Assembly: GCA_937989875.1 (NCBI GenBank)
Contig: CALKBO010000029.1
Span: forward strand, 1-64,000
Reading direction: 5' to 3'
Length of the DNA stretch: 64,000 nt
Source of the DNA: an uncultured Collinsella sp.
GTDB lineage: Bacteria > Actinomycetota > Coriobacteriia > Coriobacteriales > Coriobacteriaceae
Shown here: piece after piece, positions 23,039 to 32,319 of the stretch
How the letters are laid out: each line of letters begins with the position of its first letter
Position numbering within the stretch: the first letter of the stretch is position 1
Translations under genes and position numbers: made by a program
Notes under the pieces: model-generated
Told to the model about the DNA's origin: nothing
What the model saw: the letters and a program-made list of their open reading frames with translations, nothing else
Databases searched by the model: none

Positions 23039-24550
23039 ATGGCTACGTTCTTTCCCGGTGAGTCCCACACGTTTTCGGAGTATCTGCTGGTCCCTGGTTA
23101 CTCGTCCTCGCAGTGCATCCCCAACAACGTCTCTCTTAAGACGCCGCTAACCCGCTTTAAGCGCGGTGAGAAGCCGGCAATCACCCTGAACATCCCCATG
23201 GTTTCCGCCATCATGCAGTCCGTCTCGGGCGTCGACATGGGTGTCGCGCTCGCTACCGAGGGTGGCCTGTCCTTCATTTACGGTTCCCAGAGCGCCGAGT
23301 CCGAGGCCGCTATGGTCAAGGCCGTCAAGGATCACAAGGCTGGCTTCGTTCAGTCCGATTCCACGCTGACCCCCGACATGACTATGGAGCAGGTCATCGA
23401 GCTCAAGGAGAAGACCGGTCACTCCACCATGCCGGTCACCGACGACGGCACCCCCAAGGGCAAGCTCCTGGGCATCGTCACCAGCCGTGACTATCGCCCC
23501 AGCCGCGATGACCACCAGACGAAGGTCTCCGAGTTCATGACCCCGCGCGAGCAGCTCATCGTGGGCGACAAGAACATCAGCCTCAAGGTTGCCAACGACG
23601 TCATCTGGGACAACAAGCTCAACGCCCTGCCCATCGTCGACGACTACGATCACCTGATGGGCATCGTCTTCCGCAAGGACTACGACAGCCACAAGACCAA
23701 CCCTAACGAGCTGCTCGATAACGACAAGCGCTACATGGTCGGCGCCGGTATCAACACCCGCGACTATGCCGAGCGCGTGCCGCTGCTCATCGAGGCCGGT
23801 GCCGACGTTCTGTGCATCGACTCCTCCGAGGGCTTCAGCGAGTGGCAGAAGCGCACCATCGAGTGGATCCGCGCCAACTACGGCGAGGACGTCAAGGTCG
23901 GTGCCGGTAACGTCGTCGACGCCGAGGGCTTCCGCTTTTTGGCAGACTGCGGTGCCGACTTCATCAAGGTCGGTATCGGCGGCGGTTCCATCTGCATCAC
24001 CCGCGAGACCAAGGGCATCGGTCGTGGCCAGGCCACCGCGCTGATCGACGTCTGCCGCGCCCGTGACGAGTACTACGAGGAGACCGGTGTCTACGTGCCC
24101 GTGTGCTCCGACGGCGGCATCGTCTACGACTACCACATGACGCTCGCCCTGGCCATGGGTGCAGACTTTATGATGCTGGGCCGTTACTTCGCCCGCTTCG
24201 ACGAGAGCCCGACCGAGCGCGTCAACGTCAACGGCCAGTACATGAAGGAGTACTGGGGCGAGGGTTCTGCACGTGCCCGCAACTGGCAGCGCTACGACCT
24301 GGGCGGCGCCGCGAAGCTCAGCTTCGTCGAGGGCGTCGACTCCTATGTTCCCTATGCCGGCTCCCTCAAAGACGGCGTGGGCGGCACGCTCTACAAGGTC
24401 AAGTCCACGATGTGCAACTGCGGCGCCCTCTCGATCCCCGAGCTCCAGGAGAAGGCGCGCCTGACTCTGGTCAGCTCGACCTCCATCGTCGAAGGCGGCG
24501 CCCACGATGTAGTCGTCAAGGATTCCCAGCAGAGCGTTTCCTATCGATAA
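23039..24550 (+). CDS. guaB: Inosine-5'-monophosphate dehydrogenase
   Basis: A 503-residue enzyme that oxidises IMP to XMP in GTP synthesis. The barrel is interrupted at about 95-225 by a CBS pair (DMTMEQVIELKEKTGHSTMPV; FMTPREQLIVG). The catalytic loop GIGGGSICITRE has the nucleophile C319, and DGGIVYDYHMTLALAMGADFMMLG closes the phosphate site. The C-terminal flap keeps YWGEGSARARNW. The ATG has a strong AAAGGAG 6 bases upstream. It stands alone with its own promoter. Confidence 0.95.
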   Translation: MATFFPGESHTFSEYLLVPGYSSSQCIPNNVSLKTPLTRFKRGEKPAITLNIPMVSAIMQSVSGVDMGVALATEGGLSFIYGSQSAESEAAMVKAVKDHKAGFVQSDSTLTPDMTMEQVIELKEKTGHSTMPVTDDGTPKGKLLGIVTSRDYRPSRDDHQTKVSEFMTPREQLIVGDKNISLKVANDVIWDNKLNALPIVDDYDHLMGIVFRKDYDSHKTNPNELLDNDKRYMVGAGINTRDYAERVPLLIEAGADVLCIDSSEGFSEWQKRTIEWIRANYGEDVKVGAGNVVDAEGFRFLADCGADFIKVGIGGGSICITRETKGIGRGQATALIDVCRARDEYYEETGVYVPVCSDGGIVYDYHMTLALAMGADFMMLGRYFARFDESPTERVNVNGQYMKEYWGEGSARARNWQRYDLGGAAKLSFVEGVDSYVPYAGSLKDGVGGTLYKVKSTMCNCGALSIPELQEKARLTLVSSTSIVEGGAHDVVVKDSQQSVSYR

Positions 24551-24576
24551 GCGGCTTTCCCAAGCACCGCACCTTG

Positions 24577-24630
24577 CCGTTCAAACCGTCGCTCGCGTAC
24601 CAAAGTACGCGTCGCTCCTCTTTCACGGCA
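24577..24630. repeat. 54-bp intergenic palindromic repeat, copy 2
   Basis: Second copy of the 17031-17085 element, about 85% alike by eye, lying just after guaB. Its centre is the hairpin GCGTAC-CAAA-GTACGC, and outer bases GCCGT and ACGGC also pair. Confidence 0.75.
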
Positions 24631-24711
24631 ATCTGCGGCACTTGGAAAACCCGTTCGTGCTAGAACGAGTTTCAGACAAAGGTTGATTCCCAACCACGTT
24701 ATTTAGATAAA

Positions 24712-24748
24712 GCGAGATGCCTGCAAGTCGCAGGCATCTCGCTTGTTG
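24712..24748 (+). terminator. Terminator after guaB
   Basis: Perfect 13-bp arms (24712-24724 and 24730-24742; GCGAGATGCCTGC) with loop AAGTC, then TTGTTG. Confidence 0.75.
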
Positions 24749-24779
24749 TATTTGCTATCATCATGCGAGTTAACGATGT

Positions 24780-24897
24780 GGCGGGGCGCTCTTACCTTTG
24801 CTCGCTGCAAGTTCCGCACGAGCCGAAGAGCACTTAATGTGCTCTTCGTGCGAGCAGGACTGTCCGCAGCAGCGAGTAAAGGTAAGAGCGCCCCGCC
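24780..24897. repeat. Giant nested inverted repeat directly upstream of leuS
   Basis: The 29 bases 24780-24808 pair with 24869-24897 with one mismatch. Inside, GAAGAGCAC (24825-24833) pairs with GTGCTCTTC (24839-24847) around TTAAT, and the CGCAC before and GTGCG after extend that stem across a bulge. The outer stem closes 27 bases before the leuS ATG, just ahead of its AAAGGAG. No T-box (TGGNACC-like) sequence is present. Confidence 0.85.
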
Positions 24898-24923
24898 CCA
24901 ACCCAGCTAACAAAGGAGTTGAT

Positions 24924-27500
24924 ATGTGCGATTGCACAGATCATAAGGATGAGATCCCTGCCTACGACGCGCAGGCCATTGAGTCCAGGTGGATGAAGGC
25001 CTGGGAGGACTCCAACCTCTTTGCCGTCGACACCGACGAGAGCAAGCCCAAGAAGTATGTGCTCGAGATGTTCCCGTATCCGTCGGGTGACCTGCACATG
25101 GGCCACGCGCGTAACTATACCATCGGCGATGCCATGGCCCGTCAGGCCCGCATGCGCGGCTACGACGTGCTGCATCCCATCGGCTTTGACGCCTTTGGCC
25201 TGCCTGCCGAGAACGCCGCCATCAAGCACAACACGCAGGCTGCCGCCTGGACGTATAAGAACATGGATCAGGCGCTCGCCACGATGAAGCGCATGGGCTT
25301 CTCCTACGATCTGGATCGCATGGTCAAGACCTGCAGCCCCGACTACTACCGCTGGGGTCAGTGGATCTTTGAGAAGATGTGGGAAAAGGGCCTGGTCTAC
25401 CGCAAGAAGAACCCGGTCAACTGGTGTCCCACCTGCAAGACCGTTCTGGCCAACGAGCAGGTGACCGAGGGTAAGTGCTGGCGCTGCGGCACCGAGCCTG
25501 AGAAGCGCGACCTTGAGCAGTGGTACTACAAGATCACCGAGTACTCTCAGGAGCTGCTCGACGACCTGGAGAAGCTCCCCGGCTGGCCTGAGCGCGTTAA
25601 GCAGATGCAGGCCAACTGGATCGGTCGCTCCGAGGGCGCCGAGGTCGACTTTACCCTGTGCGACCAGGATGGCGAGCCCATCGAGGGCGACGAGGGTAAG
25701 ATCACCGTCTTCACCACGCGAGCCGACACGCTCTTTGGCGTTTCCTTCTTTGTCCTGGCTCCCGAGTGCGCCCGTCTGCACGAGCTCGTCGAGGGCACGG
25801 AGTACGAGGAGGCCGTGACCAAGATCGTCGAGGACGCCAAGCATATCTCTGCCGTCGAGCGTGCCCAGGGCACCATCGAGAAGCACGGCGCTTTTACCGG
25901 CCGCTACGTGGTGAACCCCGTGAACGGCGAGAAGGTCCCCGTGTGGGTTGCCGATTATGTCGTCGCCGATTACGGAACCGGTGCCGTCATGGCCGTTCCC
26001 TGTGGCGACCAGCGCGACTTTGAGTTCGCCCGTAAGTACGACCTGCCGATCGTGCCGATCATCCTGGACGATGACGATCGCGCTGCCGTCGAGGCCAGCG
26101 GTGAGACCATCGATACCTTCCATGCCGAGACCGTCGACTGGGATTGCGCTCACGCTGCCGAGGGCACGCTCGTCCAGTCCGGCAAGTACACCGGCATGCG
26201 CGGCGGCAAGCACTCCGAGGGCGAGGCTGCGATCGTGGCCGACCTCGAGGCCATGGGCTGCGGTCGTCGCAAGGTCGAGTTCCGTCTGCGCGACTGGCTC
26301 ATTTCCCGCCAGCGCTATTGGGGCAACCCCATCCCGGCCATCCACTGCGAGCACTGCGGCATCGTGCCCGTGCCCGAGGATCAGCTGCCGGTGACGCTGC
26401 CCGAGAACCTGGACCTGGGCGCCGGCGAAACCCTCGCCGAGTGCAAGGAGTTCTACGAGACCACCTGCCCGGTCTGCGGCCGCCCGGCCAAGCGCGAGAC
26501 CGATACCATGGACACCTTCACCTGCTCCAGCTGGTATTACCTGCGCTATACCGATCCGCACAACACGGAGCTGCCTTTCTCCCGAGAGGCCGCCGATCGT
26601 TGGATGCCCGTCGATAACTACATCGGCGGCATCGAGCACGCCATTCTGCACCTGCTCTACAGCCGCTTCTTTACCAAGGCACTGCGCGACCTGGGCCTGC
26701 TGAGCGTGGACGAGCCCTTTACCAACCTGCTGTGCCAGGGCATGGTCAAGGACGAGAACGGCGACACCATGTCCAAGTCCAAGGGCAATGTCGTGCCCCC
26801 GAGCTCAGTCATCGAGCCCTACGGCGCCGACACCATGCGTTTGGCGATCCTGTTTATCGCCCCGCCCGAGAAGGACTTCGACTGGGATCCCAAGGCCGTT
26901 GAGGGCGCCAACCGCTTCATCAAGCGCGCCTGGCGTATCGTTTGGCAGCTCGTCCAGTCCGGCGACGCCAACGTGGCCTTCGACAAGTCCGCGCTCGACG
27001 AGGTCGCGATGAAGCTCTATCGCGAGCGTCACCGCACCATCGCCAAGTGCACCGAGGACTTCGATCGCGGCCAGTTTAACACCGCGATCTCGGCCGTCAT
27101 GGAGCTCGTCAACGCGGCGAGCGCCTACCTCAATGCCACTGAGGGTACCGCCCGCGACAAGGCGCTGTGCTACGGCGTGGCTAAGGATATCGTGAGCGTC
27201 CTTGCCCCCATCTGCCCGTTCTGGGCCGACGAGCTGTGGCACGAGGCCCTCGGCTGCGAGGGCAACGCCTACACCGCCGCCTGGCCCGAGTTCGACCTGG
27301 CCGAGTCCGTTGAGGACACGGTGCAGATCGTGGTCCAGGTACTCGGCAAGGTCCGCGGCCGCGTCGACGTTGCCCGCGATGCCTCCAATGAGGATATGCA
27401 GGCTGCCGCCGAGGCCGCCGTCGCCAAGTGGCTCGAGGGCAAGACAGTCGTCAAGGCCATCTGCGTGCCCGGCAAGCTGGTTAACCTGGTGGTCAAGTAA
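24924..27500 (+). CDS. leuS: Leucyl-tRNA synthetase
   Basis: This 858-residue class I synthetase has FPYPSGDLHMGHARNY (HIGH motif as HMGH), a zinc-type CPTCKTVLANEQVTEGKCWRCG segment, and the CP1 editing domain (FTTRADTLFGVSFF; YGTGAVMAVPCGDQRD). The catalytic MSKSKGN loop is present, with an anticodon-binding helical region and a C-terminal domain ending VKAICVPGKLVNLVVK. ATG 24924 is chosen for AAAGGAG just upstream; an open frame to 24798 runs through the large inverted repeat and is unlikely to be translated. It is monocistronic, ending in a terminator. Confidence 0.95.
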   Translation: MCDCTDHKDEIPAYDAQAIESRWMKAWEDSNLFAVDTDESKPKKYVLEMFPYPSGDLHMGHARNYTIGDAMARQARMRGYDVLHPIGFDAFGLPAENAAIKHNTQAAAWTYKNMDQALATMKRMGFSYDLDRMVKTCSPDYYRWGQWIFEKMWEKGLVYRKKNPVNWCPTCKTVLANEQVTEGKCWRCGTEPEKRDLEQWYYKITEYSQELLDDLEKLPGWPERVKQMQANWIGRSEGAEVDFTLCDQDGEPIEGDEGKITVFTTRADTLFGVSFFVLAPECARLHELVEGTEYEEAVTKIVEDAKHISAVERAQGTIEKHGAFTGRYVVNPVNGEKVPVWVADYVVADYGTGAVMAVPCGDQRDFEFARKYDLPIVPIILDDDDRAAVEASGETIDTFHAETVDWDCAHAAEGTLVQSGKYTGMRGGKHSEGEAAIVADLEAMGCGRRKVEFRLRDWLISRQRYWGNPIPAIHCEHCGIVPVPEDQLPVTLPENLDLGAGETLAECKEFYETTCPVCGRPAKRETDTMDTFTCSSWYYLRYTDPHNTELPFSREAADRWMPVDNYIGGIEHAILHLLYSRFFTKALRDLGLLSVDEPFTNLLCQGMVKDENGDTMSKSKGNVVPPSSVIEPYGADTMRLAILFIAPPEKDFDWDPKAVEGANRFIKRAWRIVWQLVQSGDANVAFDKSALDEVAMKLYRERHRTIAKCTEDFDRGQFNTAISAVMELVNAASAYLNATEGTARDKALCYGVAKDIVSVLAPICPFWADELWHEALGCEGNAYTAAWPEFDLAESVEDTVQIVVQVLGKVRGRVDVARDASNEDMQAAAEAAVAKWLEGKTVVKAICVPGKLVNLVVK

Positions 27501-27530
27501 GCATTGCGCGCTTAACTGACGCATAAAAGA

Positions 27531-27565
27531 CGAGGGGCGATCCGGTTGGGTCGTCCCTCGTTTTT
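27531..27565 (+). terminator. Terminator after leuS
   Basis: Ten-bp stem (27531-27540 with 27551-27560, one G-U pair) followed by TTTTT. Confidence 0.85.
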
Positions 27566-27651
27566 CATGTACCTGCCCTGATGTCTGCGGTCAATTGTCC
27601 TATTCTTGTGGAGAAGCTGTGCGCACGCTGACCTGCAGATTCGTACTGTGC

Positions 27652-27680
27652 TTGCACGTTTCCGCAGCTATTGGTATAGT
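27652..27680 (+). promoter_or_regulatory. Promoter of the rimP-nusA-infB operon
   Basis: TTGCAC (27652-27657), 17-base spacer, TATAGT (27675-27680). This is the only good promoter before the long translation operon. Confidence 0.7.
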
Positions 27681-27709
27681 TTGCTTGCAAATGAAGTTGT
27701 AATTGAAAG

Positions 27710-27738
27710 AAGTGGGGTTTCGGCCCCGCTTCTTTTTT
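27710..27738 (+). terminator. Terminator-like hairpin in the rimP leader (possible attenuator)
   Basis: AAGTGGGG (27710-27717), loop TTTCGG, CCCCGCTT (27724-27731), then C and six T. It lies about 25 nt after the expected transcription start and 20 nt before the rimP start codon, so read-through must be controlled or leaky. Confidence 0.6.
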
Positions 27739-27758
27739 GTATGGATGGAGGTGCCGCA

Positions 27759-28253
27759 ATGGTCAAGACCAAGACCGAGCAGGCGATCATCGACGCGCTC
27801 GAGGCCGTCGCTCCCCAGCACGATGTCGACATCGTCGACGTCGAGCTCGTGGGTGCCACCAAGGCCCCCTGCGTGCGCGTGCGTATCGAGGGTGCCGAGG
27901 GTCAGAGCCTGTCGCTCAACGACGTCACGGCCAACACCAAATGGGTCGGCGATGTGATTGAGGAGCTCGACCCCATCTCTTCGAGTTATACGCTCGAGGT
28001 GTCGAGCCCGGGCATGGCGCGCCCGCTACGCCGCCCGTGCGACTTTGCCCGCTTTGTGGGCGAGAACTGCGAGCTCACCTCCACCGCCACCGAGGGTCGT
28101 CGCAAGTACGCCGGCAAGATTGCCGCCGCCACCGAGACGAACGTGACCCTTGAGCTCGAGGGCGGCGAGTCCGTTACCCTCGATTTCTCTGATGTTAAAA
28201 AGTGCAAGTTGAAGCCCACCTACGACTTCAAGCCCGCGAAGGAAGGAAAGTAA
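27759..28253 (+). CDS. rimP: Ribosome maturation factor RimP
   Basis: A 164-residue 30S assembly factor. The N-terminal alpha/beta domain includes VDIVDVELVGATKAPCVRVRIEG. The conserved junction DPISSSYTLEVSSPGMARPLRRPCDFARFVG leads to the SH3-like C-terminal domain (YAGKIAAATETNVTLELEGGESVTLDFSDVKKCKL). ATG 27759 follows GGATGGAGGTG. nusA starts two bases after the stop, the classic rimP-nusA-infB arrangement. Confidence 0.93.
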   Translation: MVKTKTEQAIIDALEAVAPQHDVDIVDVELVGATKAPCVRVRIEGAEGQSLSLNDVTANTKWVGDVIEELDPISSSYTLEVSSPGMARPLRRPCDFARFVGENCELTSTATEGRRKYAGKIAAATETNVTLELEGGESVTLDFSDVKKCKLKPTYDFKPAKEGK

Positions 28254-28254
28254 G

Positions 28255-29502
28255 ATGGCAGCATCCGACATGATGTCCGCCCTGATGGAGCTTTGCCAGG
28301 AGAAGCACATCGACCAGCTCTACCTGATCGACCGCCTGGAGCAGTCGCTCGCCAAGAGCTATGCCGAGATCCTGCATCTTGAGTGGGGCGCCAAGGTGAC
28401 CATCGACCGCACCACCGGCAAGATATACGTCTACCGCCTGGAGCCGATCGACGATTCCATGGACGAGGAGGGCAACTTCACCGAGTTCGAGGAGATCGAC
28501 GTCACCCCCAAGAACACGAGCCGCATCGCCGCCCAGCACGCCAAGGCCGAGATCAACGCCATCGTGCGCAACTCCGCCCGCGAGCAGATCTACGAGGAGT
28601 TCTCCGGCCGCATCGGTGACCTCATCAGCGGTACCGTGCTGCAGTCCACGCCCGACTTCACGATCGTCAAGATTCGCGAGGGCGTCGAGGCCGAGCTTCC
28701 GCACTTCGACCAGCGCCGTTACGAGAACGAGCGCAACGAGCGTCCGATGGGCGAGCGCTACCTGCACAACCAGCACATCAAGGCCGTGATCATCGACGTT
28801 CGCGACCCCAACTCCAACCTGCAGCCGGTTCGTGGCGAGCACAGCCGTCCGCCGATTGTCATCTCCCGTACCCACCCCGAGCTCATGCGTCGTCTGTTTG
28901 AGCAGGAGGTGCCCGAGATCTATGAGGGCACCGTCCAGATCAAGTCGATCGCCCGCGAGCCCGGCCAGCGCTCCAAGGTCGCCGTTCACTCGCTCGACGA
29001 CCGTTTGGATCCCGTGGGCGCCTGCGTCGGCCCCAAGGGCAGCCGTGTCCGCGCTGTCGTGGGCGAGCTCCGTGGCGAGCGCGTCGACGTCATCCTGTGG
29101 GATGCCGATCCTGCCGTCTACGTCGCCAACGCCCTGTCGCCCGCTAAGGTCACCCGCGTCCTCATCGACGAGGAGAAGGCCTACGCCGGCGTCATCGTGC
29201 CCGACGACCAGTTGTCCCTCGCCATCGGCAAGGAGGGCCAGAACGCCCGCCTCGCCGCGCGCCTGACCGGCTGGCACATCGACATCAAGTCCGAGACGCT
29301 TGCCGCCGACATCCTCAAGAACGTTCCCGTTCACGAGGAGCCCGCCGCCGACCTGATCGGTGACGAGGAGGACGAGGACGTCCGCCGCTGCGAGTACGTG
29401 TCCGAGGACGGCATCCAGTGCCGCAACCAGGCTCGTCCCGGCTCCCGTTTCTGCGGTGTCCACGACACCGACGCCTTCGATGATGCGGAGGACCTGATCT
29501 AG
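28255..29502 (+). CDS. nusA: Transcription factor NusA with Cys/His C-terminal tail
   Basis: This 415-residue protein has the N-terminal RNA-polymerase-binding domain, an S1 domain (~130-200: ISGTVLQSTPDFTIVKI) and two KH domains (DPVGACVGPKGSRVRAV; LAIGKEGQNARLAARLTGW). After the KH domains a short acidic linker leads to C379-x9-C389-x10-C400-x2-H403 (RRCEYVSEDGIQC to FCGVH), which looks like a zinc-binding knuckle. Typical Gram-positive NusA ends after KH2. In many genomes the next gene is the small ylxR; here none lies in the 91 bases before infB. NusA controls pausing, termination and antitermination. Confidence 0.93.
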   Translation: MAASDMMSALMELCQEKHIDQLYLIDRLEQSLAKSYAEILHLEWGAKVTIDRTTGKIYVYRLEPIDDSMDEEGNFTEFEEIDVTPKNTSRIAAQHAKAEINAIVRNSAREQIYEEFSGRIGDLISGTVLQSTPDFTIVKIREGVEAELPHFDQRRYENERNERPMGERYLHNQHIKAVIIDVRDPNSNLQPVRGEHSRPPIVISRTHPELMRRLFEQEVPEIYEGTVQIKSIAREPGQRSKVAVHSLDDRLDPVGACVGPKGSRVRAVVGELRGERVDVILWDADPAVYVANALSPAKVTRVLIDEEKAYAGVIVPDDQLSLAIGKEGQNARLAARLTGWHIDIKSETLAADILKNVPVHEEPAADLIGDEEDEDVRRCEYVSEDGIQCRNQARPGSRFCGVHDTDAFDDAEDLI

Positions 29503-29593
29503 CGCGCGGTCGCGCCGGGCGGGTCCCGGCGCGTCTCCCACGCTCGTTCAGTCTCTAGGCACCCAAGGTGCCAGAAAGGGTAGGTGAAGTCAT

Positions 29594-32308
29594 ATGGCAA
29601 AAGTCCGTGTGTCCACCCTGGCCAAAGAGTTCGGCATGACCTCCAAGGAACTGATGGGTCATCTCGCCGAAATGAAGATTCCCGCTAAGTCCGCTTCCTC
29701 CACCTTGGAGGACGCTTATGTCGCTATGGTCCGCAAGCAGCTCGCCTCGGTGATCGAGGCCCGCGCCCAGGAAGTCGAGGCCGCCAAGCAGGCCGAGGAG
29801 CAGGCAGCCGCCGCCGAGGAGGCCGCTCGCGCCGCCGAGGCCGAGCGCGAGCGCATCGCCGCCGAGAAGGCCCGCGAGGAGGAGCGCCGCCAGTTTGCCG
29901 CAGCCCAGGCTGCCGAGGAGGCTGCCCGCGCCGAGGCCGAGGCCAAGAAGAAGGCCGAGCAGGAGCGCCTTGCCCGCGAGAAGGAGGAGGCTGCCCGCGA
30001 GGCCCAGCGCCGCGCCGTTCCCGCTTCCGACTCCGGTTCGCGCTTCCGTTCGCTGCTCGATCAGATCGCCGCACAGGAGACCGTGCTCAAGGAGAAGAAG
30101 GACGCCGAGGACAAGGCCAAGGCCGAGCGCGCCGCAGAGCGCGGTAACCGTCGTGGCGGCAACAACGACCGCCGCGGTGGCCGTCGTAACGATCGCAACG
30201 CCTCAGACAACAACTCCGAGCGCAATGCCTCCGAGAGCCGTCCGCACAGCCATCGCACCAACGCCAGCAACAACGTCGCTGCCGGCATGGACTTCCCCAA
30301 CCCCGATAAGCAGGGCAAGGGTAAGAAGCGCAAGGGCGGTCACAACAACGAAGAGGACCACTACAGCCGTATGGCTCGCGAGGCCGAGGAGTACAGCCGC
30401 GAGAAGGTGCTCGAGGAGGCTCGTGCCGCCGTCGAGGAGGCCTCTCGCGAGTCCACCGGTCGCCGCAAGAAGCGCAAGGAGAAGCGCGAGCGCGAGGCTG
30501 CCAAGGCTCAGGAGGAGCGCAAGATAGAGGAGGCGCTGGCCCAGGGCGTGAACCCCGAGGACCTCGACGCCATCAAGGTCTCCCAGGGCGTTACCGTCCA
30601 GGAGCTTGCCGAGGCGCTCGACGTTCCGGCCAACGACATCATCAAGCGCCTGTTCTTGCTGGGTACGCCGCTCACTATGACGCAGTCCATGTCCGATGAC
30701 CTTGTCGAGCTCGTCGCTGACGACCTGGGCCGCCAGATCAAGATCATCACCCCCGAGGAGGAGAACACCTTCTCGTTCTACGACGATCCCGCCGACCTCA
30801 AGCCGCGCGCCCCAGTCGTCACCGTCATGGGCCATGTCGACCACGGCAAGACGTCGCTGCTCGACGCCATCCGTCACACCGGCGTTGCTGCCGGCGAGGC
30901 GGGCGGCATTACGCAGGCCATCGGCGCTTCGCAGGTTATGATCAACGACCGCAAGATCACCTTTATCGATACCCCGGGTCACGCCACCTTTACGGCTATG
31001 CGTGCCCGTGGCGCCAAGGTGACCGACATCGTCATTCTGATCGTGGCTGCCGACGACGGCGTCATGCCCCAGACCGTCGAGTCGATCAACCACGCCAAGG
31101 CTGCCGGCGTACCCATCGTCGTCGCCGTCAACAAGATCGATAAGCCCGGCGCCAACCCCGACCGTGTGCGTCAGGAGCTCACCGAGTATGGCGTCATCCC
31201 CGAGGAGTGGGGCGGACAGAACATGTTCGTCAACATCTCGGCCAAGCAGAAGATCGGTATCGACGACCTTCTGGAGACCGTGCTGCTTCAGGCCGACGTG
31301 CTCGAGCTCAAGGCCAACCCGGACACCTTTGCCTCGGGCAACGTCCTCGAGGCCAAGCTCGACAAGGGCCGCGGCTCGGTCGCTACCGTGCTCGTGACCC
31401 GCGGTACCCTGCACGTGGGCGATACGCTGGTCGCCGGCCTTACCTACGGCCGCGTCCGTGCCATGCTCGACCCCAAGGGCCGCGCCGTCACCGAGGCTGG
31501 TCCCTCCGACGCCGTCGAGATCCTGGGCCTGCAGTCCGTACCCAACGCCGGTGACGAGTTCCGCGTTTTTGAGGACGAGCGCGAGGCTCGCGCCCTGGCC
31601 GACGAGCGTTCGCTCAAGGCCCGTATCGAGGAGCAGAGCCGCGTCAAGCACGTCACGCTCGAGAACCTCTTTGAGACCATTGCCGATGCCGAGGTCAAGG
31701 AGCTCAACCTGATCATCAAGGCCGACGTCCAGGGTTCCATCGAGGCCCTTCAGGACTCGCTCGACAAGATGGATCAGTCCGAGGTTCGCATCAACACGAT
31801 CCACTCCGCTGTTGGCGCCATCAACGAGACCGACGTCGTCCTGGCCGACGCCTCCAACGCCATCATCATCGGCTTTGGCGTCCGTCCCGACGGTAAGGCC
31901 CGCTCCGCCGCCGAGCGCGAGGGTGTCGAGATCCGTTGCTACGACGTCATCTACAAGTGCCTCGAGGAGCTCGACGCCGCCCGTATCGGCATGCTCAAGC
32001 CCACCGAGGTCGAGGTCGCCACGGGTACCGCGACCGTCCTGGACACCTTCAAGGTGCCCAAAGTCGGTATCGCCGCCGGTGTCCGCGTCGAAGAGGGCGA
32101 GATCGCCGCGACCGATTCCGTGCGCCTGGTGCGCGACGGCATCGTGGTCTTCAACGGCAAGATCGCCTCGATGCGCCACTACAAGGACGAGGCCAAGAGC
32201 CTCAAGAGCGGTTCCGAGGGCGGCATTGGCCTGGAGAACTTCCAGGACATCAAGCCCGGCGACCAGATCGAGGGTTACCGCATCGACCAGGTTGCCCGTA
32301 CCGAGTAG
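29594..32308 (+). CDS. infB: Translation initiation factor IF-2
   Basis: This 904-residue GTPase has an N-terminal IF2_N helix (STLAKEFGMTSKELMGHLAEMKI) and a long Ala/Glu/Arg-rich low-complexity region (~55-300) with stretches of basic repeats. A second IF2_N follows (TVQELAEALDVPANDIIKRLF). The GTPase domain has GHVDHGKTSLLDAI (G1), DTPGH (G3) and NKID (G4), and the beta-barrel and C-terminal domains complete the protein. It brings initiator tRNA to the 30S subunit. ATG 29594 follows AAAGGGTAGGTG. Confidence 0.96.
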   Translation: MAKVRVSTLAKEFGMTSKELMGHLAEMKIPAKSASSTLEDAYVAMVRKQLASVIEARAQEVEAAKQAEEQAAAAEEAARAAEAERERIAAEKAREEERRQFAAAQAAEEAARAEAEAKKKAEQERLAREKEEAAREAQRRAVPASDSGSRFRSLLDQIAAQETVLKEKKDAEDKAKAERAAERGNRRGGNNDRRGGRRNDRNASDNNSERNASESRPHSHRTNASNNVAAGMDFPNPDKQGKGKKRKGGHNNEEDHYSRMAREAEEYSREKVLEEARAAVEEASRESTGRRKKRKEKREREAAKAQEERKIEEALAQGVNPEDLDAIKVSQGVTVQELAEALDVPANDIIKRLFLLGTPLTMTQSMSDDLVELVADDLGRQIKIITPEEENTFSFYDDPADLKPRAPVVTVMGHVDHGKTSLLDAIRHTGVAAGEAGGITQAIGASQVMINDRKITFIDTPGHATFTAMRARGAKVTDIVILIVAADDGVMPQTVESINHAKAAGVPIVVAVNKIDKPGANPDRVRQELTEYGVIPEEWGGQNMFVNISAKQKIGIDDLLETVLLQADVLELKANPDTFASGNVLEAKLDKGRGSVATVLVTRGTLHVGDTLVAGLTYGRVRAMLDPKGRAVTEAGPSDAVEILGLQSVPNAGDEFRVFEDEREARALADERSLKARIEEQSRVKHVTLENLFETIADAEVKELNLIIKADVQGSIEALQDSLDKMDQSEVRINTIHSAVGAINETDVVLADASNAIIIGFGVRPDGKARSAAEREGVEIRCYDVIYKCLEELDAARIGMLKPTEVEVATGTATVLDTFKVPKVGIAAGVRVEEGEIAATDSVRLVRDGIVVFNGKIASMRHYKDEAKSLKSGSEGGIGLENFQDIKPGDQIEGYRIDQVARTE

Positions 32309-32319
32309 GGGGTAGCGCT

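Noticed and set aside
24750..24923. T-box riboswitch in front of leuS
   Set aside because: No T-box consensus (TGGNACC-type) or specifier-loop arrangement is visible; only a very long nested stem.
24798..24923. N-terminal extension of leucyl-tRNA synthetase (42 residues, Cys-rich)
   Set aside because: It would be translated from the inverted repeat; the ATG at 24924 has a strong ribosome-binding site and gives the normal family length.
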